Source: PALSA-1353 sp036267155
GTDB lineage: Bacteria > Planctomycetota > Phycisphaerae > Tepidisphaerales > Tepidisphaeraceae
Assembly (NCBI GenBank): GCA_036267155.1
Contig: DATAWP010000038.1
Coordinates: 54,395-118,394 of the forward strand
Reading direction: 5' to 3'
Length of the DNA stretch: 64,000 bases
Made by a program: the position numbers and the translations under genes. The notes under the pieces are model-generated. The model was not told the origin of the DNA, searched no databases, and saw only the letters and a list, made by a program, of their open reading frames with translations. Numbering within the stretch: the first letter of the stretch is position 1; each line of letters begins with the position of its first letter. Below are positions 8,832-16,746 of this stretch, piece after piece.

Positions 8832-9188
8832 ATGGCGCCAGACACACTGACACAGCCACTGACACAAATTTACAAGCCCCAACTACTAGATTTCCGGTCT
8901 ATTTCAGCGCAAGGTGCAAACGCCAAGCGCGTCGGTAACGTCTTTGAACTAACCTTGCGGTCGGCTATGAACGGCCAATTCTGCAAGCTGACTCTTCGGG
9001 GACCGAAGGATAATAAGCTGCGCCCGCTAGACGAGGCAGAACTGCGTCAGCGTTTTTCAGGCGACTACGCGGCGCTGAGCATTTTTCTAGATCGAAATTC
9101 AGTCGAATTCTGGATTCAGACGGGCTTTTTGTCGGCGATTCACTGCGCGTCGTGCGGGCTTGAATGCGCAGGAATGCCTAACCCTTAA
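8832..9188 (+). CDS. Hypothetical protein
   Basis: 118 residues, no family recognised. A strong GAGGAAGGATGAACC leader sits directly before the ATG, and the 9219 gene has nearly the same leader. The middle is amphipathic (KLTLRGPKDNKLRPLDEAEL) and the end has two cysteines in CASCGLEC, a possible metal knuckle. There is no signal peptide or membrane helix. It is probably a cytoplasmic accessory protein. Confidence 0.5.
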   Translation: MAPDTLTQPLTQIYKPQLLDFRSISAQGANAKRVGNVFELTLRSAMNGQFCKLTLRGPKDNKLRPLDEAELRQRFSGDYAALSIFLDRNSVEFWIQTGFLSAIHCASCGLECAGMPNP

Positions 9189-9218
9189 CAATGGACAATG
9201 CGCCGGGGAGGATGAACG

Positions 9219-9431
9219 ATGAACCAGCACACAACCAAAAGTGGCATTGTCTACTATCGCCTCGTGAAAGATGAGACTCCGCCAAATGGTTTGGCGAGAT
9301 TTGTCGTGGTGATGAAGAATCCCGCCAACAATTTCAACACGCTACGGCCAAGTTTCCTCGCGGCCAAATCAAGAGACGATGCGGATAACATCGTTTCGGA
9401 AGACTACCCCAGCGGACACTTAACAAATTAG
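9219..9431 (+). CDS. Small hypothetical protein
   Basis: 70 residues, starting MNQHTTKSGIVYYRLVKDET. It is preceded by a clear GGGGAGGATGAACG ribosome-binding site almost identical to that of the upstream gene. It lies 30 bp downstream in the same orientation, so the two are probably co-transcribed. No family is recognised; the sequence looks like a small beta-rich domain with a helical end. Confidence 0.45.
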   Translation: MNQHTTKSGIVYYRLVKDETPPNGLARFVVVMKNPANNFNTLRPSFLAAKSRDDADNIVSEDYPSGHLTN

Positions 9432-9489
9432 CGCAACGGCTACTAACCCCCGTCTAATGGCGCGAGATGGGCGACGGGGAACTAGCGCA

Positions 9490-9687
9490 TCATTGTTTCA
9501 ATTGCGACAAGACTTCGTTGATGTTATCAGCAATGCACTGGGCCATTACAAGATTCCACTGAAATTCCACCCTGTAATATTCGCCCCGCTTGTCCATTCC
9601 ACGAAACTCGGCGCTGACCAAAAATCCTTCATCTGGGTCCTTTACCGATCGGATTGTGATCGTGTTTTGGGGCGGACTGTCGGCCAT
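9490..9687 (-). CDS. Small hypothetical protein
   Basis: 65 residues on the strand opposite its neighbours. The sequence has a coding-like pattern: strands (NTITIRSVKDPDEGFLVSAE, YYRVEFQWNLV) and then a helix (MAQCIADNINEVLSQLKQ). It resembles small single-domain proteins found as orphan genes in accessory regions. The ribosome-binding site is weak. No family assignment. Confidence 0.4.
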   Translation of the reverse strand: MADSPPQNTITIRSVKDPDEGFLVSAEFRGMDKRGEYYRVEFQWNLVMAQCIADNINEVLSQLKQ

Positions 9688-9876
9688 TGACCCATGTTAC
9701 CACCATTTCGAATGCAAGCGATGCGGCCGACTTCTTGTCTTTGGCCATCGGCCGGCGGTGGAGGAACGGGGACGGGGAGTATGGATGATGGACGTAAGGC
9801 GATTACCGGGCTAGAGTGTGCAGCCGTCGTAATGCGGTGAATGTCATCACAAGTAGGGAATGAAAGTCGGTGCACA

Positions 9877-10122
9877 ATGAAAGTGCGTGAACTCCAGAAA
9901 ATGTTAGCGGGACTTGACCCCGAATTAGAGGTCCTCGGATACACTGAGGATGAGGAACTACTCCACGGCCGCACTGGATTTCTGCTCCTGGAATTTGAAA
10001 AAGACATAAACGTGACAGACGCAGAACTCTGCCGCCTTGACGACGGCGCTCCGTATCTAAAATTTGGAAAGAGCAAAGTGTCAACGCCCCTTGGAATTCT
10101 ACCCGTGACCGCAAACTTTTAG
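9877..10122 (+). CDS. Small hypothetical protein, MKVRELQ type
   Basis: 81 residues from the ATG at 9877 (MKVRELQKMLAGLDPELEVL). This opening, with a helix and then D-P-E-x-E-V before an acidic GYTEDEELL, is common in short phage and plasmid proteins of unknown function. An in-frame start at 9841 would add 12 unconvincing residues. It ends 16 bp before the TIR-like gene in the same direction, so the two may form a pair. Confidence 0.55.
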   Translation: MKVRELQKMLAGLDPELEVLGYTEDEELLHGRTGFLLLEFEKDINVTDAELCRLDDGAPYLKFGKSKVSTPLGILPVTANF

Positions 10123-10138
10123 TTTTCATTGTGTTTAA

Positions 10139-10594
10139 ATGCCGAAAACACGCATATTCATCGGCTCCTCAGCTGCGGCCAAGTCACAAGCAAAGGCCGT
10201 AATTGAGCACTTCACGAATCCTACTTTTCCTACGTTGGAATTCGTTCCTTGGTGGGACTACTTTACGCCTGGTCGCACCCTTCTAGAGGATCTCGACGGC
10301 ATTCGAAACCGATCCGATGCCGCGTTGTTATTGTTTTCGCCGGAGGCTGAGTCGACGGTAAGAGGTAACGTTGTTCAAATGCCCAACCTTAACGTCCTCT
10401 TCGAATTGGGTTATTTCTACGGCCAGTTGGGTAAAGCAAAAGTCGCAATGCTGAAATACGGCGACTTCTATCTTCCAACAGACCTCGGCGGTTACATTCA
10501 CATTTTTGGAAGCACCTTTTTCAGGCGCAGCGCGGTCGTGCAAGTTGATAGGCGGACGGAGAGAGAGTTCTCTCGATGGGTGCAGCAGCTTTGA
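10139..10594 (+). CDS. Stand-alone TIR-like (CAP12/Pycsar-type) domain protein
   Basis: 151 residues matching the TIR-like nucleotide-binding family used as an effector in CBASS (CAP12) and Pycsar systems. The start TRIFIGSS (residues 4-11) is the first strand and loop. FVPWWDYFTPGRTLLEDLDG and DAALLLFSPEAE follow. NVLFELGYFYGQLGKAKVAM holds Glu89 of the F-E-L-G-Y-F motif, the expected catalytic glutamate of TIR NADases. LPTDLGG closes the family pattern. Relatives usually carry a second sensing or membrane domain, but this protein ends about 30 residues after LPTDLGG. No cyclase is visible. It could be a defence effector or a toxin, perhaps with the 81-residue upstream gene. Confidence 0.7.
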   Translation: MPKTRIFIGSSAAAKSQAKAVIEHFTNPTFPTLEFVPWWDYFTPGRTLLEDLDGIRNRSDAALLLFSPEAESTVRGNVVQMPNLNVLFELGYFYGQLGKAKVAMLKYGDFYLPTDLGGYIHIFGSTFFRRSAVVQVDRRTEREFSRWVQQL

Positions 10595-10852
10595 CGCATA
10601 ACCAGCCACTCCTGTGGACCGACCAGCGTCCTACGCCGCCGACCTATTCCTCTTCGCCGCCTTCACCTGCAAGTGTTCCATGCTCCATGCGAAGTAGCCA
10701 GCATGCACCGACTCCCCACCGATAGCCGCGAGGCTTCAAGCACTTTTCCGCCCGTGCGTTTGGATTGGCGCTTACGCCTGATCCGGTTAACCTTCCCTTG
10801 GAAGGCCCAGCGCCGTGCGTCGGCGTACCACTGCATGGCCACAAAACTATCC

Positions 10853-10924
10853 GCCGAAGTAGCTCAACGGCAGAGCACCGCTTTCGTAAAGCGGGGGTTA
10901 AGGGTTCAAATCCCTTCTTCGGCT
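10853..10924 (+). tRNA. tRNA-Thr (anticodon CGT)
   Basis: A 72-base cloverleaf: acceptor GCCGAAG pairs with CTTCGGC, the D arm is GCTC...GAGC, the anticodon stem CCGCT/AGCGG encloses the loop TTCGTAA with anticodon CGT (reads ACG, threonine), and the T arm is AAGGG-TTCAAAT-CCCTT. CCA is not encoded. It lies at the end of the small-gene accessory stretch, but I found no repeated copy of its 3' end that would mark an integration site. Confidence 0.93.
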
Positions 10925-11019
10925 TTCAAGGCTGCGCAGAGCGCGTGCTTTTTTCGCAGGGGGGGGTTACAAGTGCGCATTCCCCGGATTCGGCCAGAGA
11001 TCTTTGGGCATTCAGACAC

Positions 11020-11604
11020 GTGAGCGCAAAGCATCGAATTCTGGCTGTGTGGGGGGTGGTCCTTGCAATAGCGGCGGCGCTTTTGATGGTGGCTGGCGCT
11101 GGCTCTATGTTGCTCGATTCGTTTCGGAGAGGAATCGATGCCGGGCCGCAGCAGCTCGTTTATCACACCAATCATGCCACGGTTCTGCACGCGTGCACGG
11201 ATGTTCTGAAAGACCCGCAGGGGGCCGGATTTCCGACAGCGCAGAACGGGATTTTCAACCTCGATGGGCCACAGAGTGGGGCGCGGCTTCCGGCCAATTT
11301 TCCTGCGGCGCTCGCGAATCTCAATTTCGAATTCATGACCGTTGAGGGGAATCAGGCGACCATTTATTTCGGCGGCGGATTTGGTCATTGGGGTTATAGC
11401 ACCGCGCCTCCTGCGGGTGGCGCCCGTGTTCAGTTGGTCCCGGGCCTTTGGTTTTGGAGCGAGTACGGGCTGCCACGCGATCCATCCAAGTTTCCCTATT
11501 ACCGTACGGGCGAGCGGATGTTCTTGGGTGGTATCATCGCTGCTTGCGCCTCAAGCATTCTGATCGTCTACCGCCGACGAAAGAAACGTGTTTTGCACAA
11601 GTAG
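11020..11604 (+). CDS. Membrane protein of unknown function
   Basis: 194 residues from the GTG at 11020; upstream in-frame codons run back through the tRNA and cannot be coding. One hydrophobic helix lies near the start (ILAVWGVVLAIAAALLMVAG) and a second near the end (MFLGGIIAACASSILIVY), followed by a basic RRRKKR tail. The part between is about 130 residues, glycine-rich and probably periplasmic. I recognise no family. Confidence 0.5.
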   Translation: MSAKHRILAVWGVVLAIAAALLMVAGAGSMLLDSFRRGIDAGPQQLVYHTNHATVLHACTDVLKDPQGAGFPTAQNGIFNLDGPQSGARLPANFPAALANLNFEFMTVEGNQATIYFGGGFGHWGYSTAPPAGGARVQLVPGLWFWSEYGLPRDPSKFPYYRTGERMFLGGIIAACASSILIVYRRRKKRVLHK

Positions 11605-11844
11605 TAAATTCTTCCTGCTGCCTCACCATCAAAATAGCTTCATTAAACTCCGCTTCGCGGCTCAAACGTCACGGCCATGACTCACCTCTGCATCATCAAT
11701 AGTAATACTCCAAAATCCATTGTTGTGGTCGCGAAGGCGGTACGCATCCGCCAAAAGTTTCACGTCCCGCCGCCGCAGAGGTCGATAATTGTGTAGTCGT
11801 TTCTTAAAAAATGTACCGACAATCCCGTGAAGGAGGGGGCGGCC

Positions 11845-12612
11845 ATGGATGGCGTTGCAAAATCCGATATCTCCGAAACATTCGATCGCGTCGTCGTCGT
11901 GAATCTCGCCCGCCGGCCGGAGCGGATGGAGCGGTTCTGGACGTTGCTGGGCGACTGGCCGTTCAAGCGGCCGCAGCGCTTTGAAGCGATGGATGGGCAG
12001 GCCGTCGGCACGCCGCCGGGATGGGACAAGGGGCCGGGGGCGTGGGGATGTCTGCTGTCGCATCGGGAGATTCTGGATCGGGCCATCGGCGACGGCGTGC
12101 GGTCGGTGTTTGTGCTGGAAGACGATGCATATCCTGTCGAGAATTTTGCGGCGCTGGCCGGCGAGTTTTTACGCGACGTGCCGGAGGATTGGGACGGCCT
12201 GATGTTCGGGGCCGAGCATTTGCAGGAGCCGCAGTCCGTCCGGCCGGGCGTGGTGCGGTGCGTCGCCTCTAATCGGTCTCACGCTTACGCCGTTCGCGGG
12301 CGGTTCATGAAAACGTTGTCCGAATTCTGGCGGAACACCGCCAACGACCACTGCGACATCGTCCTGTCTTCCCTGATGCGGCATTTCAATGTTTATGCCC
12401 CCGATCCGCTGCTCATTGGCCAGGACTGCGGCCACAGCGACGTCACCGGGCGCCGGGAATACCTGCGGTTCCTGTCGGCCGAGCAGAAGGAAATCATCGC
12501 CAAGAGTCCCGGCGCGCCGGGACGTTATCTGATCGAAAAGCTGGTGGTGAGGGTGTCGGTCAAACGCGCCCCGCGCCTGGCGAACTTCGACGCACGCCAA
12601 TGTCGGGCTTAG
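11845..12612 (+). CDS. Glycosyltransferase family 25 protein
   Basis: 255 residues. GT25 enzymes transfer galactose or glucose to lipopolysaccharide or protein. Landmarks in order are VVVVNLARRPERMERF near residue 18, the GAWGCLLSHREILDRAI loop near 70 and the metal- and donor-binding VFVLEDDAYPVENF near 93. I chose the ATG at 11845 because AAGGAGGG lies at ideal spacing before it. It stands alone, 240 bp from its upstream neighbour, and is probably a cytoplasmic envelope-glycan enzyme. Confidence 0.82.
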   Translation: MDGVAKSDISETFDRVVVVNLARRPERMERFWTLLGDWPFKRPQRFEAMDGQAVGTPPGWDKGPGAWGCLLSHREILDRAIGDGVRSVFVLEDDAYPVENFAALAGEFLRDVPEDWDGLMFGAEHLQEPQSVRPGVVRCVASNRSHAYAVRGRFMKTLSEFWRNTANDHCDIVLSSLMRHFNVYAPDPLLIGQDCGHSDVTGRREYLRFLSAEQKEIIAKSPGAPGRYLIEKLVVRVSVKRAPRLANFDARQCRA

Positions 12613-13130
12613 AGTCCGTCATCTGTTTTGTCCCGATCGTTTCTCAATCATTTGGGGTGACGCCGAGCCAACGGATGAAGAAGCGGATGATCGGTTACGA
12701 TTATCTTGACGGCCGAATTCGTGGGCTCGTATATCAGAAATCGCTGCCGCCGCGAGCGCCGTTGGCTGGCCTGACGACGATCGGGCGAGCCGTCGGCGGA
12801 CCAGAAACGGAGTCGCCGCGTTCCGCGGCCTGTTCAGCGGAGTTTCGAACTCAAGTTCGACCTCAACCGTCCTTCACAGCCCCGCTCGTCCGACCTCCGC
12901 CTGAACATTCGGCGGTGACGGCGACCGACGCATCGCGCGGCGGCTCCTATGGCAATTAAGGTGAGGTCGCACAAGCGGGCGTGAAGGGCGGTTGAGGTCG
13001 AGCACGTGCTCGAAACTCCGATGCGCTTGCCGCCGCAGGCGGCGAGCCGGCGATTTCGGCCGTGACGAAAACTGCCCTGATGCGGTGATTTTTGCCGCGG
13101 TAAACTGTTACGTCCGTCTTGTAACGAACA
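12613..13130. other. non-coding stretch holding a large structured inverted repeat
   Basis: 518 bp with no convincing gene between GT25 and the SpoIIE phosphatase. A plus-strand frame of 119 codons exists at 12600-12959 but has no ribosome-binding site and low-complexity content. Most of the stretch is taken up by the inverted element described at 12811-13050. Confidence 0.6.
12811..13050. repeat. inverted pair of structured elements (MITE-like or RNA-like)
   Basis: Two similar arms face each other: 12839-12897 and the reverse complement of 12963-13019. Both begin GGAGTTTCGA, both continue CGACCTCAACCG(T/C)CCTTCAC, and both end CGACCTC. Inside each is a perfect palindrome at the same place but with a different sequence: TCGAACTCAAGTTCGA (12845-12860) and TCGAGCACGTGCTCGA (12998-13013). 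Outside each lies a GC-rich hairpin (12814-12829 and 13030-13046). The paired differences look compensatory. It could be a miniature transposable element with hairpin ends or two copies of a structured RNA. Confidence 0.65.
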
Positions 13131-14411
13131 TCAGCGCACGCGTAGAACCAGGAGCGTTCGATCGTCCGCTATCGGCGCGTCGCGGCAAAACTGTTTCATG
13201 TCGGCCAATATGTTGTTCAGCAGCGACTGCGCATCGCCGGGCGATTTCAGGGATGCCGCATCCAGGCGATCGGTTCCATACTGATCTCTGGCCGGGTTAA
13301 ACGCTTCGGATATGCCGTCGGTGTAAAACAGCAGGCGATCTTCGGGGCGCAAAACCAATTGATGTTCGGGATAGTTCACGGACGGCTCGATCCCCAGCGG
13401 CAACCCCGCGAGTCCGGGCAGCCCGATGACGGCGCCATCACGGGCGAGGCGCGGCGCCGGATGGCCGGCGGAGGCGTAGGTCAGGCGATTCTTGTGCGGA
13501 TCGTATATCGCATAGAAAGCCGTCACGAACGATCCGGTTTTTCCGATATATCGGCACTCCAGCGTGGAGTTGAGATAGGAAAGAATCTCGCCCGGCCCGA
13601 CGGCCGGATCGGGGCGTGTGTGGGCGATGGCGTGGGTGATCGCCATCCTCACCGCCGCGGGAATTCCGTGCCCGCTCACATCGGCGATGAATATCCCCCA
13701 CCGATCGGCGGGAAGCGGAAAGAAATCGTAATAATCGCCGCCGGCGCGCTGGGAGGTTTCGTAATACGCCGCCAGGTCCAGGCCGGGGATCGTCGGCAAG
13801 ACCCGCGGAAGAAGCGATCGCTGGATATCGCCGACGGTTTTGAATTCGTGGTCCAGTGCGTCGTAGGCGTCCTTCAGTTCCAGCCGCAGCACCGAATTCA
13901 GGACGGACCGGCCCCAGAGATTGGTTTGCATGACCATCATCGGAATCCGGTCCCGCGGAATTCCGCGCGCGTCCCGCGTCATGATCACGCTCGTGTTCAG
14001 CCCATTGCCATCATCAAACTGCGGTATGGCCAGCAGGAAATTCATTTCCCGGAAATACTCCGCCGCCGGATCATCCGTCGCGACGCGCGCCGGAAGATTT
14101 TCGATGATGGTCGGCTCATTCGCATAAACCAGTTCGGCCAGCAAACCGCCCTTCAGCAGCGGCAGGCGGTCTTTTTCTTTCCAGGGATCGACATCCTCCT
14201 TCCAGCTCGAACTACGGGTAATGCGATAGGCCGGAGAAACCAGATCGCGCCGGCTTAACGCCATAAATGCATCGGCGGGGAAGAATTTCCCCTCGCGTAA
14301 TCGCTTGCCGTACAGATTCGCGGCGATCTGCGGATCGGTCTGGCGGCTCAGGTCGCGCATGAACTCGACGATGAAGGTGAGGTCGTCGCGCCAATCTCGG
14401 GGTTTGTCCAT
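13131..14411 (-). CDS. SpoIIE/RsbU-type PP2C serine phosphatase
   Basis: 426 residues from the ATG at 14411 (a TTG at 14441 is in frame but unlikely). The first 200 residues resemble a GAF-type sensor. The second half is a PPM phosphatase: RAGGDYYDFFPL, then FIADVSGHGIPAAVRMAITH (metal-binding Asp and Gly), then LTYASAGHPAPRL, LLFYTDGISEAFN and a final DDRTLLVLRVR. Such enzymes dephosphorylate anti-sigma factor antagonists and so release stress sigma factors. No RsbV/RsbW partner is adjacent. It is transcribed away from the toxin-antitoxin pair, sharing a short divergent region with it. Confidence 0.85.
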   Translation of the reverse strand: MDKPRDWRDDLTFIVEFMRDLSRQTDPQIAANLYGKRLREGKFFPADAFMALSRRDLVSPAYRITRSSSWKEDVDPWKEKDRLPLLKGGLLAELVYANEPTIIENLPARVATDDPAAEYFREMNFLLAIPQFDDGNGLNTSVIMTRDARGIPRDRIPMMVMQTNLWGRSVLNSVLRLELKDAYDALDHEFKTVGDIQRSLLPRVLPTIPGLDLAAYYETSQRAGGDYYDFFPLPADRWGIFIADVSGHGIPAAVRMAITHAIAHTRPDPAVGPGEILSYLNSTLECRYIGKTGSFVTAFYAIYDPHKNRLTYASAGHPAPRLARDGAVIGLPGLAGLPLGIEPSVNYPEHQLVLRPEDRLLFYTDGISEAFNPARDQYGTDRLDAASLKSPGDAQSLLNNILADMKQFCRDAPIADDRTLLVLRVR

Positions 14412-14455
14412 AAGACCGGATTGTAGGCCAACACATTTCAACTCACCCGTTCCGC

Positions 14456-14498
14456 TTGCCGATACTCCAAAATGAGGTTATCATTCGTCCAAATGGAG
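14456..14498 (+). promoter_or_regulatory. promoter and likely operator of the Xre-RES module
   Basis: A -35-like TTGCCG (14456-14461) lies 17 bp before a -10-like TATCAT (14479-14484). The inverted repeat AATGA/TCATT (14471-14475, 14481-14485) overlaps the -10, and a wider CTCCA/TGGAG pair (14465-14469, 14494-14498) surrounds it. This fits autorepression by the antitoxin, as is usual for such pairs. Confidence 0.45.
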
Positions 14499-14518
14499 GA
14501 TACTAAGGAGATCGAAAA

Positions 14519-15076
14519 ATGACCAAGATGAAATTGGTCCGGTCCGGCGCCAAGCGACCGCGGGTGATGCCCAAGTCTCACGATTCAGGCCGGAAGTCGT
14601 TGGTGCGCGGCATGACGGCGACGGCCAGCCCGCGCTTGTTAAGCGGCGGGGTGGAGTTAATGGATTATCGCCAACCGGGCGACAGCATCGGCGCCAAATA
14701 TTCCACGGACCTGGAGGCCGTAAAGCTTATCGAATCGGGCCTTCCATTCAGCGCGATCCTGCGTTTTCACAGGGTATCGGGGCTTACGTTGGAGCGGATC
14801 AAAAACCTTGCGGGCTTCAGCGAGGGATCATTCGCCCGACGCAAACAATCGGGACGGCTTTCTTCGCAAGAATCCGAGCGAATGCTTCGAATCGGGCGGA
14901 TTTTTGAACGAGCGACGTCGCTTTACCGCGGGGATCAAATCGGGGCCTTGCAGTGGTTGGCGACTCCAATTCCGGCATTGGGCGACCAGCCCCCGCTTGA
15001 TTTGGCGCGAACCGAGCCGGGAGCACGCGAGGTGGAAGATCTGATCGGTCGCATCGAGCACGGGGTCGTGTCGTGA
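14519..15076 (+). CDS. Xre/MbcA/ParS-family antitoxin
   Basis: 185 residues, the antitoxin partner of a RES toxin. The N-terminal 50 residues are basic and disordered, the middle is the Xre-like helical domain (AVKLIESGLPFSAILRFHRV), and the C-terminal toxin-binding domain carries RMLRIGRIFERATSLYRGDQ and ALQWLATPIPALGDQPPLDL, typical of DUF2384 (MbcA/ParS). A good AAGGAG sits nine bases before the ATG. The gene overlaps the toxin by four bases (GTGA), which couples their translation. It should both neutralise the toxin and repress the operon. Confidence 0.88.
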   Translation: MTKMKLVRSGAKRPRVMPKSHDSGRKSLVRGMTATASPRLLSGGVELMDYRQPGDSIGAKYSTDLEAVKLIESGLPFSAILRFHRVSGLTLERIKNLAGFSEGSFARRKQSGRLSSQESERMLRIGRIFERATSLYRGDQIGALQWLATPIPALGDQPPLDLARTEPGAREVEDLIGRIEHGVVS

Positions 15077-15534
15077 CGATTACCGTCTATCGGATCGTCA
15101 AAGCGGAATATCGCAATGCAATCTGGTCGGGCAGCGGAGCCCGCGATCTTGGTGGCCGATGGAATTCCAAAGGCGTTTCGGTCATCTATACCGCGCAGAA
15201 CCGATCACTCGCGGCACTGGAACAGCTCGTTCATCTTATCAGGCTGCGAATCCTCAACGGCTATGTCCTGGCCGATATCTCATTTGACGATGCGCGGATG
15301 CAGCGACTACAGCCAGACGATCTTCCGTCCGGATGGAATGATCCGGTTGCGCCGGCAACGCTGAAGGCGTATGGAGACGACTGGATCGCGGCGGGGAATT
15401 ACCTTGTGCTGGCCGTCCCAAGCGCCATCATCCGCGGCGAGTGGAATTATTTGATCAACCCTACCCATCCGGAGTTCAACGCCCTGATCAAATCGAACCC
15501 TGAGTCCTTCATGTACGATCATCGTTTGGCCTGA
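15073..15534 (+). CDS. RES-domain NAD+-degrading toxin
   Basis: 153 residues, the usual RES domain size. These toxins (MbcT type) destroy NAD+ in the cytoplasm. Conserved positions are visible: Arg7 in TITVYRIV, GGRWNSKG near 27-34, Tyr39, Glu50 in ALEQLVHL, and a serine in VPSA near 117. The start is GTG inside the antitoxin stop region. All of the expected active-site residues seem to be present, so the toxin is probably functional, unlike the HigB-like toxin at 19.8 kb. Confidence 0.88.
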   Translation: MTITVYRIVKAEYRNAIWSGSGARDLGGRWNSKGVSVIYTAQNRSLAALEQLVHLIRLRILNGYVLADISFDDARMQRLQPDDLPSGWNDPVAPATLKAYGDDWIAAGNYLVLAVPSAIIRGEWNYLINPTHPEFNALIKSNPESFMYDHRLA

Positions 15535-15550
15535 CAGACTTGTCCGCGCA

Positions 15551-16732
15551 TCAAATTTCCTTCGCCGCCGCCTCGAAAAACGCCTTGCGGAATTCCGACG
15601 CATCCGAATTCGGCAAATCCGCCCGCTGAATCAGGAGGAGGTAAATCCGATTCTTCACCGGATCGATCCAGACCTGCGTGCCGTAGGCTCCGCCGTGGCC
15701 GAAAGTGCCGGGGGAAAGCATCCCGGTGATGCCCGTGGGCTTTTGCACCAGGCCGATTGCCAGACCCCAGGCGCTGCCCGGGACGAAGCCGACTTTTTTC
15801 AAATGGTCCGTCTGAATGCTGGTCATTTGTTTGACGGTCTCGGGCCGGAGATATTGCCGGCCGTCGAGCGTGCCGCCGTTCAAAAGCATCTGAGCGAACC
15901 GGCAATAGTCGGCCGCGGTGCAGAACAACCCGCCGTTGGCGGCCGCGTAATGTTTCCGGTCCCCCACCGGACCGGGCAACAGCGTGATGTCCGTCGGCTC
16001 CAGCTTGCCATCCTTCAAATTGTACGACACCGCCAGACGCTTGATCTGCGCCCTGGTTGGATAATACGTGGCATCTTTCATTCCCAGCGGATCGAAGAGC
16101 CGCTGCTGCATGAAGTCGGCATACGATTGGCCCGACACGATCTCGATGATGCGGCCCAGTGTGTTGATGCCGGATTGGCAATAATCCCATTTCGTTCCCG
16201 GCTCAAACTTCATCGGCAGAGCGAGAAAAGCCGGTATCAGGTCCGCAAGCGTGCGGGCCTGGTGCATTTGCTGCTTCGGCGCCTCGGCGAGGCCGCTGGT
16301 GTGGGTCAGAAGTTGGCGCAGCGTCAGGTTCGCCGGCTTGCCCGACGGCGTTTTGAGCGCGGCGAATTCCGGGATGTATTTGGAAACCCGATCGTCGATC
16401 GAAAGCTTCCCCTCGTCCTGAAGCATCATGATGGCCGTCGAGGTCATGGGCTTGGTCATCGACGCCACCCAGAAGATCGTGTCGGTGCGCATCGGCAGAT
16501 CATTTTTGATGTCGCGCCGCCCGATGGCCGAAAGATGCAGGATGTGCGCGTTATCCGCCACCAGCGTCACCGCGCCGGAGAGTTGGCCCTGATCGACGAA
16601 CGCCTGCATGGCCTGATCGATCCTGGCCGTCCGCGGACCCTGCACCGATTGGGCGGAATTCTGATTCGACATACAACCTTGAAGAGCCATAGCTAAACAT
16701 CCGGTAAGTACGACCAGAATCGCTTTGTTCAT
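15551..16732 (-). CDS. Beta-lactamase-family serine hydrolase, lipoprotein
   Basis: 393 residues. A lipoprotein signal ends in ALQGC (Cys near 20). The class C beta-lactamase/DD-peptidase fold follows with the S-x-x-K motif in WVASMTKPMTSTAIMMLQDE near residue 92, LRQLLTHTSGL, the Y-x-x box in KWDYCQSGINTLG (Cys follows the Tyr, Asn of YxN replaced by Gln) and the HGG motif in GTFGHGGAYGTQVWIDPVKN. Such enzymes are often esterases rather than drug-resistance enzymes. The IS element sits directly upstream and has removed the native leader, leaving no good ribosome-binding site. Confidence 0.85.
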   Translation of the reverse strand: MNKAILVVLTGCLAMALQGCMSNQNSAQSVQGPRTARIDQAMQAFVDQGQLSGAVTLVADNAHILHLSAIGRRDIKNDLPMRTDTIFWVASMTKPMTSTAIMMLQDEGKLSIDDRVSKYIPEFAALKTPSGKPANLTLRQLLTHTSGLAEAPKQQMHQARTLADLIPAFLALPMKFEPGTKWDYCQSGINTLGRIIEIVSGQSYADFMQQRLFDPLGMKDATYYPTRAQIKRLAVSYNLKDGKLEPTDITLLPGPVGDRKHYAAANGGLFCTAADYCRFAQMLLNGGTLDGRQYLRPETVKQMTSIQTDHLKKVGFVPGSAWGLAIGLVQKPTGITGMLSPGTFGHGGAYGTQVWIDPVKNRIYLLLIQRADLPNSDASEFRKAFFEAAAKEI

Positions 16733-16746
16733 CAACCGATTGTAAC

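Noticed and set aside
8780..10600. Integron-like cassette array (short same-strand genes, one GCCTAAC resembling an attC inverse core near 9176)
   Set aside because: No matching GTTRRRY partner sites were found at the right distances, no integrase gene is visible, and one gene runs in the opposite direction.
10853..10924. tRNA-Thr as an integration site for a genomic island
   Set aside because: I saw no direct repeat of the tRNA 3' end and no integrase gene in the window.
12600..12959. A 119-codon plus-strand frame after GT25
   Set aside because: No ribosome-binding site, low-complexity content and overlap with the structured inverted repeat.
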